A program made the translations under genes and the position numbers. The notes under the pieces were generated by a model, which saw nothing but the letters and a program-made list of their open reading frames with translations, searched no databases and was not told the DNA's origin. Shown one piece after another: positions 1 to 4,860 of a stretch of DNA of 7,170 bases. The stretch covers positions 1 through 7,170 of the forward strand of contig JAUYDG010000081.1 in assembly GCA_030691925.1 (NCBI GenBank), in the 5' to 3' direction. Position 1 is the first letter of the stretch. The number at the start of each line of letters is the position of its first letter. The DNA comes from Nanobdellota archaeon. GTDB taxonomy: Archaea > Nanobdellota > Nanobdellia > SCGC-AAA011-G17 > VGLX01.

Positions 1-852
1 AAAGTTGTCGCGGATATGATAATATACTTACAAAGGCTAGGTGCAGAGTGTTATATTGCAGCTGCAGATATCGAAGCAACGTTAACAAGAGGTATAAAAA
101 GGGAGGAGGCAAAAAAGATAGCCATCGAAGAATATCTTTTAAATTATATAGCCCTTGGCCTTAAAAGTGAAAAAACTATGTTCTATTTCCAGAGTAACGG
201 TTCAGTAGAGTATAACAACTTAAGCAAGTACGTATCTAAAAAAACAACTTTTAATGAATTAAAGTCTATATATGGAGAGCTAACGCCAGAAAAGATAACC
301 TCAGCTTTTACTCAAGTAGCAGACATCCTTCACCCCCAATTGAAAGAGAATGGAGGTCCAAAACCTGTTGTAGTGCCTGTAGGCTTAGACCAACTCCCCC
401 ACATAAATTTGACACGTGACATAGCATCCAGAATGAAATCAGAATATAACTTTGTGTTACCCTCAGCCATCTTTAATAAAATGCTTCCAGGTTTGCAAGG
501 AGGAAAAATGTCTTCTTCGATACCTGAATCAAATATCGCCTTAACAGACGACCCAGAAGACGTTAAAAGGAAGGTAATGAAGTATGCCTTCTCAGGAGGA
601 AGAGAAACTGTAAAAGAGCACAGGGAAAAAGGAGGAAACCCAGACATAGACGTCTCTTACCAATGGCTCACCTATTTTGAAGAAGACGACAAGAAACTGG
701 AAAGGATCTACCATGATTACAAATGCGGCAACATGCTGACAGGAGAGCTCAAACAGATACTTATAGCCAAGCTGACAAAATTCCTAAAACATCACCAGGC
801 TGAGAGAGAAAAGGCAAGAAAAAAAGTAGACAAGTTTTTGCTAAAGGCCTAA
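1..852 (+). CDS. trpS: tryptophanyl-tRNA synthetase, C-terminal part (5' end outside window)
   Basis: This class I aminoacyl-tRNA synthetase charges tRNA-Trp with tryptophan in the cytoplasm. The frame is open to base 1, so the first ATG (base 16) is internal and the true start lies upstream; about 283 residues are visible. The KMSKS-type loop reads GGKMSSS (KMSSS at bases 505-519). Before it come a VGLDQ...TRDIA stretch typical of TrpRS substrate-pocket segments and, after it, an AFSGGRETVKEHR helix, as in archaeal/eukaryotic TrpRS rather than the bacterial form. The HIGH-motif half is missing because of the window edge. One oddity is DQLPH where relatives usually have a polar residue after DQ. 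It is the only plus-strand gene and converges on the next gene with a 4-bp overlap (849-852). The family call is secure. Confidence 0.95.
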   Translation, partial: KVVADMIIYLQRLGAECYIAAADIEATLTRGIKREEAKKIAIEEYLLNYIALGLKSEKTMFYFQSNGSVEYNNLSKYVSKKTTFNELKSIYGELTPEKITSAFTQVADILHPQLKENGGPKPVVVPVGLDQLPHINLTRDIASRMKSEYNFVLPSAIFNKMLPGLQGGKMSSSIPESNIALTDDPEDVKRKVMKYAFSGGRETVKEHREKGGNPDIDVSYQWLTYFEEDDKKLERIYHDYKCGNMLTGELKQILIAKLTKFLKHHQAEREKARKKVDKFLLKA

Positions 853-1436
853 AGCTCTTCTTTAAAAGTTCCAGAAATTCTTATCCCTGCAGGAATCGAA
901 CTGAACACCCCATTATTAGAGTAACGTTCCCTGACTGTCAGGCTCAGCTTGCCCTGCCTTGTTATAAAACCTTTAAGCAACTTAGGAGCGTAACCGCGCC
1001 CAACCGCATATTTACCATAAAAATCCAAGCTAACCTTACCGTCTGCGCCTATCCAGCCCATCAACTGTTCTGGCACACAACCTTCACCAACACAATACTG
1101 CCCTTCAAATTTCAGATCTACCTCGCCATTCCTGCTAATCGAACCACTAAGACGGTTAGGGGCATAACCTTTGCCTACTTCGTAACTGCCATAAAATTCG
1201 AGATAAAGAGCGCCATTCTTGCCTATGCGACCCTTTACACCTTGAGGAGCATAACCCTCCCTGATTATACGACGCCCAAAAAATTCAAGCTCGGTTTTCT
1301 CTTCGTTGTTAGTTATGCTTGAAATAATCTCATCGATATCTTTGTCTAGAATCTGTTCTTTTTTTTCAAGCAGCTGCTTCACTTTGCTTTCTAGCTTTTC
1401 TTCTTTATCTGTGACAAAAGTTTTTGGTATTTTCAT
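849..1436 (-). CDS. unknown protein built of 29-residue tandem repeats
   Basis: I do not recognise this 195-aa protein. Residues 1-45 are charged and probably helical, with a coiled-coil look. Residues 50-165 are four tandem repeats of exactly 29 residues without gaps, and residues 166-191 are a decayed fifth copy. The repeat pattern is roughly L-x-F-x-G-x-Y-x-V-G-x-G-Y-A-P-x-x-L-x-G-x-I-x-x-x-G-x-V-x. This alternation of aromatics and glycines suggests a beta-hairpin array, somewhat like MORN repeats but with a different length and consensus. No signal peptide or membrane span is visible. The first ~25 residues (MKIP..F, then LE.K...QLLEK) match the N-terminus of the gene upstream, with which it shares an ATGA overlap (1433-1436), so the two are probably translated together. 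The C-terminal stop overlaps the end of trpS. Its role is unknown; binding or scaffolding would be a guess. Confidence 0.8.
   Translation of the reverse strand: MKIPKTFVTDKEEKLESKVKQLLEKKEQILDKDIDEIISSITNNEEKTELEFFGRRIIREGYAPQGVKGRIGKNGALYLEFYGSYEVGKGYAPNRLSGSISRNGEVDLKFEGQYCVGEGCVPEQLMGWIGADGKVSLDFYGKYAVGRGYAPKLLKGFITRQGKLSLTVRERYSNNGVFSSIPAGIRISGTFKEEL
864..1289 (-). repeat. in-frame 87-bp (29-aa) tandem repeat array, 4 full copies plus a decayed copy
   Basis: The copies lie at 1203-1289, 1116-1202, 1029-1115 and 942-1028, with a degenerate remnant at 864-941. All four full copies have exactly the same period at the protein level. The core GYAP (GCVP in copy 3) falls at the same place in each, about residues 61-64, 90-93, 119-122 and 148-151 of the protein. 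The DNA has diverged much more than the protein pattern, so the array is old and held by selection on the fold, not a recent duplication. Confidence 0.85.
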
Positions 1437-2125
1437 ATTAACGCACGCCTTACCGCTTCTTTATCATTTTCTGTGAAATAAGAGCACAGCCCTTTCATTC
1501 TCTTCTCGTTTCTATTATAACAATACTGATCAAAAGAGTATCCTCCAGCAAAGAAACCTGCTCCCACTACTAGCCCTGCTAATATCTCTAACATACTGGG
1601 GTGAGATTTAATGCCGCTTATTAAAAATAATGATGCAAATGACCCAGCAACAAGGCTGCATAGAAAATAATTAAATGCTCTATAGCCACCATAGCCACCA
1701 AAAATACCGCGCGGACCTAGACGCTTTTCTCTTTCATATCTTTCATACCTTTTATAGAATCTTTCAAGTTTTTCCGGCCTTAGCGATGCAAAGCCAAAAT
1801 CCTTTGGCGTATCCGAGCTGTCACATCTTTTTAAGAACACCTTAATCTCAGATGAGCTTACATTCTTGACCCAGTAACCAATCTGAAGATGCCCGGGTGT
1901 TCTAGGCCTGTACCCGTTGCTTATCAGCGCTTTTTGGATGATATCATAGTAGAGATTAGTAACCCTTGATTCTACAGGCCTGTCAAACTGCGCTAACACC
2001 TCCTCCAACCGCTTTTCTTTTTTAGTAAGAACGTCTTCTTGGACTGTTTTCGCCTTTTCTAGCAATTGTTCTGTCTTCTGCTCTAAATTTTTGTATTCTG
2101 GTATGAACATTCCGGGTATTTTCAT
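1433..2125 (-). CDS. unknown membrane protein with N-terminal coiled coil and two C-terminal membrane spans
   Basis: I do not recognise this 230-aa protein. Residues 10-48 are rich in Lys, Glu, Gln and Leu and probably form a coiled coil. Residues 55-120 look like a small soluble domain (YYDIIQKAL..., then a strand-rich part). A basic stretch around 120-138 includes RYERYEREKR. Two hydrophobic segments follow, about 152-172 and 178-196, joined by a short loop, which suggests a membrane hairpin with a large cytoplasmic N-terminal part. The first ~25 residues resemble the start of the downstream repeat protein, with one gap. The start codon has no SD sequence but lies 24-35 nt from a TATA box, which fits a nearly leaderless transcript. 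It is the first gene of a two-gene unit and is coupled to the repeat protein through an ATGA overlap. Function cannot be assigned. Confidence 0.75.
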   Translation of the reverse strand: MKIPGMFIPEYKNLEQKTEQLLEKAKTVQEDVLTKKEKRLEEVLAQFDRPVESRVTNLYYDIIQKALISNGYRPRTPGHLQIGYWVKNVSSSEIKVFLKRCDSSDTPKDFGFASLRPEKLERFYKRYERYEREKRLGPRGIFGGYGGYRAFNYFLCSLVAGSFASLFLISGIKSHPSMLEILAGLVVGAGFFAGGYSFDQYCYNRNEKRMKGLCSYFTENDKEAVRRALI

Positions 2126-2148
2126 GGTACTTTGAGGGATAAGTGTCT

Positions 2149-2160
2149 GTTTTATAAAAC
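2149..2160 (-). promoter_or_regulatory. TATA box of the two-gene unknown operon (palindromic)
   Basis: The sequence GTTTTATAAAAC is a perfect 12-bp palindrome centred about 29 nt before the ATG at 2125. An archaeal TATA box sits about 26 nt before transcription start, so the transcript would begin within a few bases of the ATG. This fits the absence of an SD site. The same box could in principle drive plus-strand transcription, but no plus-strand gene follows. Confidence 0.55.
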
Positions 2161-2170
2161 TTTGCGTGAT

Positions 2171-2590
2171 TTAATGGTCTGTGTACAGCTCTATTTTTCC
2201 TTCTTCTATACCTAGAGTTATTTTATTGCCCGCTGTTATTCCTGGTATTTCAACAGCCATAATTTCCATATAACTTTTATTTTTGAAATGGGGGCTTTTA
2301 TGCGGAACACATATGTAGCCCGGTTTTTCCCATTTTTTGTTATTGTAAAGCATTTCTTCTATTTCTACGAATCCGAATGTTTCTACTCGTGTTTCATCCC
2401 ATATTACGTTCTCAAAGAAGTGGTCGTATTTTAATACTCCAAATGTTAATGGGGATATATCCAAATTTATTGTTCCATCTCTTAATTTTTCTACATTCCT
2501 AAGGCCCAGCTGTTTGAAAAATGGCTTTTGTTTTTGTGTATAAAACGTTGCACGGCCATGGCCTTTTTTAATAAGCCCTTCAAGTTTCAT
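2171..2590 (-). CDS. CTP-dependent riboflavin kinase-like protein (DUF120/RibK family)
   Basis: Archaeal RibK makes FMN from riboflavin using CTP as phosphate donor. This protein keeps the family's order of motifs. It has a start like LEGLIKKGHGRATF (family: short glycine-rich loop after the first strand) and an F..LG segment. DGTINLDI follows at residues 38-45, matching the family's GTLN motif whose Thr and Asn hold Mg-CTP; here they are Thr40 and Asn42. Next are a TFGFVEI strand, VPHKSPH (95-101), and a final MEIMA...GNKITLGI segment. At 139 aa it has the usual single-domain length. I start it at the ATG (2588-2590), which lies about 25 nt after a TATA-like element; a TTG nine bases upstream is in frame but less likely. 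The glycine loop is a residue shorter than I expect and overall similarity is modest, so it could be a relative with another substrate. Codons are AT-rich (11 of the first 40 end in G or C). Confidence 0.6.
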   Translation of the reverse strand: MKLEGLIKKGHGRATFYTQKQKPFFKQLGLRNVEKLRDGTINLDISPLTFGVLKYDHFFENVIWDETRVETFGFVEIEEMLYNNKKWEKPGYICVPHKSPHFKNKSYMEIMAVEIPGITAGNKITLGIEEGKIELYTDH

Positions 2591-2609
2591 CGTAACCAAT
2601 TAATTTCAA

Positions 2610-2620
2610 TTTTAAAAATA
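2610..2620 (-). promoter_or_regulatory. probable TATA element for the RibK-like gene
   Basis: On the minus strand this reads TATTTTTAAAA, centred about 25 nt before the ATG at 2590. There is no SD site before that ATG, so a leaderless transcript is likely. It overlaps the stop codon of the upstream 92-aa gene and sits inside a very AT-rich tract, so the exact box is uncertain. Confidence 0.4.
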
Positions 2621-2890
2621 AAAATATTTTAAAAAAAATAAAGTCAGCCTGCTGGCTATGTCTTCCCCTGGACTCTTGGGCTCTTGGGCTCTTTTCATGA
2701 TTTCTGCTGCTTTCTTTGCTTCAGCCTCAAGATCAACGCCTAAGTCTTTCAAGCCTTTAAGGTGAGCCTGTATCAATTGTTCTACTATCTGTACTATCTT
2801 TATCATTTCTTCCCTTTCTTTTACTAAAGTTGCTAATGAACCTTTGTGGAAGCCTATCTGCTCTGATTTGCTTATTTGCGGTTGTTCCAT
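2612..2890 (-). CDS. unknown small helical protein (92 aa)
   Basis: I do not recognise this protein. It is short, highly charged and probably helical from residue 18 to 70 (GSLATLVKEREEMIK..., then EAEAKKAAEIMKRAQEP), with no signal peptide. The last 11 residues (LTLFFLKYFYF) are strongly hydrophobic and differ from the rest. They are encoded by a T-rich tract that also looks like a transcription terminator, so the C-terminus may be a by-product of read-through into that tract or a short membrane-binding tail. Expression signals are the best in the window: a BRE/TATA pair at 2939-2953 and a GGAGGG SD nine bases before the ATG. It stands alone between gmhB and the RibK-like gene. The quality of its signals argues that it is a real gene. 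Confidence 0.65.
   Translation of the reverse strand: MEQPQISKSEQIGFHKGSLATLVKEREEMIKIVQIVEQLIQAHLKGLKDLGVDLEAEAKKAAEIMKRAQEPKSPGEDIASRLTLFFLKYFYF
2615..2658 (-). terminator. possible T-rich terminator at the end of the 92-aa gene
   Basis: On the minus strand a small stem (AGCC-AGCA-GGCT, 2646-2657, plus a closing T-G pair) is followed by an 8-base T run (2631-2638) and further T runs. Archaeal RNA polymerase stops at T-rich tracts, so this could end the 92-aa gene's transcript. It lies inside the last codons of the gene, and the stem is weak. Confidence 0.3.
2673..2693. repeat. 8-bp tandem repeat (2.6 copies)
   Basis: CTCTTGGG occurs at 2673-2680 and 2681-2688, followed by CTCTT (2689-2693). 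It lies inside the 92-aa gene near codons 66-72. The unit is not a multiple of three, so a change in copy number would shift the reading frame. Confidence 0.7.
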
Positions 2891-2899
2891 TTTGTTTTT

Positions 2900-2905
2900 C
2901 CCTCC
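2900..2905 (-). promoter_or_regulatory. Shine-Dalgarno site of the 92-aa gene
   Basis: GGAGGG lies nine bases before the ATG at 2890. It supports that start and shows that this transcript has a leader of about 27 nt, unlike the neighbouring leaderless genes. Confidence 0.7.
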
Positions 2906-2938
2906 AAAAATTTATCCTGTTAAAAAAGCTGTTTAGAC

Positions 2939-2953
2939 TATATAAACCTTTCG
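2939..2953 (-). promoter_or_regulatory. BRE and TATA box of the 92-aa gene
   Basis: On the minus strand a purine-rich CGAAAGG (2947-2953) sits directly before TTTATATA (2939-2946), the classic archaeal BRE-TATA arrangement. Transcription would begin near 2917. The element lies in the 74-bp gap after gmhB, so the 92-aa gene is a separate unit. Confidence 0.75.
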
Positions 2954-2964
2954 TTTTGTAATCA

Positions 2965-3501
2965 CTATTTGGTGGTTAATATTATGTTTACGGCTTCTAG
3001 GATGTCAGAAACAACAAAATCAGGCTCGACATCGTAAGCCCGGTCATGGCCCGCATAACCAGTCCTGACCAAAAAGGTCTTACAGCCAACATCCTTGCCC
3101 GCCTTGATATCAGAAGTCTTATCGCCGATAAAAAAGCTCCTCTTAGGATCTATCCTGTGCTCCTTAATCGCTTTATTTATCAAACCAAGCCTAGGCTTCC
3201 TGCACTCGCAAGCCTCATTCGGATGATGGGGACAGTAATACACGCCGTCCAGCTTAACACCCTCTTTTTCAAGCATCTTACGCATCTTACTATGAATAGC
3301 AGCCAAATCCTTCTCAGTATAAACACCCTTGCCTATGCCTCCTTGATTTGTTATGACTATCACCTTATAATCGCTATCATGCAGCTTCTTCAAAGCCTCA
3401 ATAGCGCCTGGCAAGAAAACGAACTCATCCGGATTAGCAACATACTTGCCAAGATCCTCATTTATTACCCCGTCCCTGTCTATGAAAACTGCCTTATTCA
3501 T
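2965..3501 (-). CDS. gmhB: HAD phosphatase, GmhB type (heptose 1,7-bisphosphate 7-phosphatase)
   Basis: GmhB removes the 7-phosphate from D-glycero-D-manno-heptose 1,7-bisphosphate in the cytoplasm. HAD motif I is FIDRDGVIN, with nucleophile Asp8 and general acid Asp10. Motif II is TNQ (51-53), and motif IV is GDKTSD (126-131). A zinc loop at Cys90, His92, Cys98 and Cys100 (CPHHPNEACECRKP) is the mark of the GmhB/HisB-N group. The length (178 aa) is usual. The zinc loop is the short version, which is also found in histidinol-phosphate phosphatase (HisB-N). No his genes are nearby, whereas gmhA lies about 1.3 kb upstream on the same strand, so heptose phosphatase is the better call. The ATG at 3501 has no SD but a TATA box 23-32 nt away, so the gene is probably leaderless and separately transcribed, though read-through from the transaldolase 46 bp upstream is possible. 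Confidence 0.83.
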   Translation of the reverse strand: MNKAVFIDRDGVINEDLGKYVANPDEFVFLPGAIEALKKLHDSDYKVIVITNQGGIGKGVYTEKDLAAIHSKMRKMLEKEGVKLDGVYYCPHHPNEACECRKPRLGLINKAIKEHRIDPKRSFFIGDKTSDIKAGKDVGCKTFLVRTGYAGHDRAYDVEPDFVVSDILEAVNIILTTK

Positions 3502-3523
3502 AACAAGAAGAAAAGTTAAAAAC

Positions 3524-3533
3524 GTATAAAAAA
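3524..3533 (-). promoter_or_regulatory. TATA box of gmhB
   Basis: On the minus strand TTTTTTATAC is centred about 27 nt before the gmhB ATG, in the 46-bp gap after the transaldolase. With no SD site present, this predicts a leaderless gmhB transcript. Confidence 0.5.
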
Positions 3534-3547
3534 CTATCTATCCGGCT

Positions 3548-4423
3548 TTAATATTTCAAGCCCTTTGCATCCTCTCTAAACTTTTTTACCCCTTCCTTAG
3601 TCTTGTAATGCGCCTCCATCTCCAACAAGACACTAAACGGAACAGTAACTATGTCCACGCCTGCTACTGCCAGCTCCTCCACCTGCCTCTTATTCCTGAT
3701 GCTTGCAGCGATTATCTTTGTCTTAAAGCCATAATTATCATACACGCTTATTATCTTCTCTGTCAAGTCTACTCCGCTGTAGATTCCATCGTCGTGGAAC
3801 TTGTTATGCTTCCTCTCCGCAACACTGTAGACACTGCCAATCGAAGTCGTCTTATGGTTTATAGACTTCTCTACAAGCTCTTCCGCTATATCCTCCAGCA
3901 GTTCAGCATCTAAGTATCCGTCCCTGTCAGGAGGTATGCCAATCTTCTTCTTGAGGCTATCATCAATCCTTCCCACGAACGGGCTTATGTAAGTAGCTCC
4001 GGCTTTCGCAGCCAAAACCGCCTGGCTTACGCTCATAACCAAAGTGGCATTAGTGGGTATCTTACCTTTTAATTTTCTAATCGCCATTAGGCTTTCAAAC
4101 TGTGTTACAGAATCCTCTCCGGTAAAAGTGCTGACAGGTATTTTTATGACAACATTCCTGTTCACCTTGTTATACTTATCGTACAACAGCTTAGCCTCCT
4201 CGACTATAGCCTCATACTTTGCAGAATTGACCTCTAGGCTGACAGGCCCTTTGACAGCCTTCAAAATCTTTCTTATGTAATCTTCAAGATTTATATTTTC
4301 ACCCTTGCCCCTTAAAGACTCCACTGCCTTGTTCATAAGGCTAGGATTGGTAGTCAGGCCGTCTATCACATGCTTAACCTGCTCTATCTCATTAAAATCT
4401 GCAGTATCCAAGAATATTTTCAT
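3548..4423 (-). CDS. tal: transaldolase (TalC/MipB-like) with a large insertion
   Basis: Transaldolase moves a three-carbon unit between sugar phosphates through a lysine Schiff base and links sedoheptulose 7-phosphate, erythrose 4-phosphate and fructose 6-phosphate. The barrel residues are all visible: Asp6 (FLDTAD), Asn26 (TTNPSL), Glu64 (VSLEV), Schiff-base Lys94 (VVIKIP), Asn125/Thr127 (TNATL), Ser147, Phe149 and Arg152 (SPFVGRIDD), and ASIRN at 240-244. Glu64 and Phe149 are the transaldolase choices; fructose-6-phosphate aldolases have Gln and Tyr there. At 291 aa it is far longer than the usual ~215. About 55-60 extra residues lie between SPFVGRIDD and the helix before YDNYGFKT (roughly 156-216), and another ~10 after TTNPSL. 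A strong SD precedes the ATG. It follows the 138-aa gene by 20 bp and so belongs to the trk-gmhA run. It may supply sedoheptulose 7-phosphate to GmhA. Confidence 0.87.
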   Translation of the reverse strand: MKIFLDTADFNEIEQVKHVIDGLTTNPSLMNKAVESLRGKGENINLEDYIRKILKAVKGPVSLEVNSAKYEAIVEEAKLLYDKYNKVNRNVVIKIPVSTFTGEDSVTQFESLMAIRKLKGKIPTNATLVMSVSQAVLAAKAGATYISPFVGRIDDSLKKKIGIPPDRDGYLDAELLEDIAEELVEKSINHKTTSIGSVYSVAERKHNKFHDDGIYSGVDLTEKIISVYDNYGFKTKIIAASIRNKRQVEELAVAGVDIVTVPFSVLLEMEAHYKTKEGVKKFREDAKGLKY

Positions 4424-4428
4424 TTTTA

Positions 4429-4435
4429 TCTCCTC
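4429..4435 (-). promoter_or_regulatory. Shine-Dalgarno site of the transaldolase
   Basis: GAGGAGA on the minus strand places its AGGAG core six bases before the ATG at 4423. It fixes the start and marks the gene as internal to an operon. Confidence 0.7.
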
Positions 4436-4443
4436 TTAGCGTT

Positions 4444-4860
4444 TTATAAGTATGCTTCGTGGTATATCGTGACTGGCGGCTTTTTTCTTTTTTCAACTTC
4501 ATCAGCTAAAGTATCTGATAAGATTTTGATTGTTGGCAAGTAATCAAACTCTTTTGCTTCCCCTAAGTACTTCTCAGCATCTTCACGTATTTTTAAAAAA
4601 ACAGACACTTGTTCTTGACGGTAGGACTCGTCTATGCTTGAAGTGTAGACGACAAGATTCCCATAGGCAGATATCAGATTCGCAACTAATTTTGCAATGC
4701 GCTCTTCCCTTCCTATACCCTCATATTTTTTAATAACTTCTTTCATTTTTCCAAGATCCACAACGATATCTTCTGGTCTTATATTCCTCATTGCTTCTTC
4801 TATTACTTTGTCTATTGTAGATTTCAACTCTTCCATTTTAGATTTCAAATCGTTTTCCAT
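4444..4860 (-). CDS. unknown helical protein (138 aa) inside the heptose gene run
   Basis: I do not recognise this protein. It is rich in Lys, Glu and Ile and looks all-helical: a helix at 1-27, then about 35-75 (EVIKKYEGIGREERIAKL...), and a third part about 80-125. It ends in a proline-containing tail, KKPPVTIYHEAYL. There is no signal peptide, membrane span or metal motif. It overlaps the end of gmhA by 16 bp and is followed after 20 bp by the transaldolase, so all three are surely co-transcribed. A GGGGG SD-like site lies nine bases before the ATG. Codon use differs from its neighbours: 12 of its first 40 codons end in G or C, against about 20-21 of 40 for gmhA and the transaldolase by hand count. 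This could mean a later arrival or weaker codon selection. It is too small to be the missing heptose kinase. Confidence 0.75.
   Translation of the reverse strand: MENDLKSKMEELKSTIDKVIEEAMRNIRPEDIVVDLGKMKEVIKKYEGIGREERIAKLVANLISAYGNLVVYTSSIDESYRQEQVSVFLKIREDAEKYLGEAKEFDYLPTIKILSDTLADEVEKRKKPPVTIYHEAYL

Noticed and set aside
330..647. 105-codon minus-strand frame inside trpS
   Set aside because: It is fully antisense to the conserved KMSSS region of trpS and has no homologous look or promoter.
2591..2599. TTG start that would lengthen the RibK-like protein by three residues
   Set aside because: The ATG at 2588-2590 fits the distance from the TATA-like element and the family's N-terminus; TTG without an SD is weaker.
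2646..2657. Bacterial-style intrinsic terminator
   Set aside because: The stem has only four or five pairs; the T-rich tract alone is the more credible archaeal stop signal, so it is listed with low confidence only.
2965..3501. Histidinol-phosphate phosphatase (HisB-N) for the HAD protein
   Set aside because: The short zinc loop allows it, but no histidine genes are nearby while gmhA and tal are; kept only as an alternative.
3046..3519. 157-codon open frame on the plus strand
   Set aside because: It lies antisense across gmhB, whose catalytic and zinc motifs are all intact; the translated product has no recognisable pattern.
4444..4860. The 138-aa protein as the missing heptose kinase
   Set aside because: It is far too small for a GHMP or ribokinase-type kinase and shows no nucleotide-binding motif.
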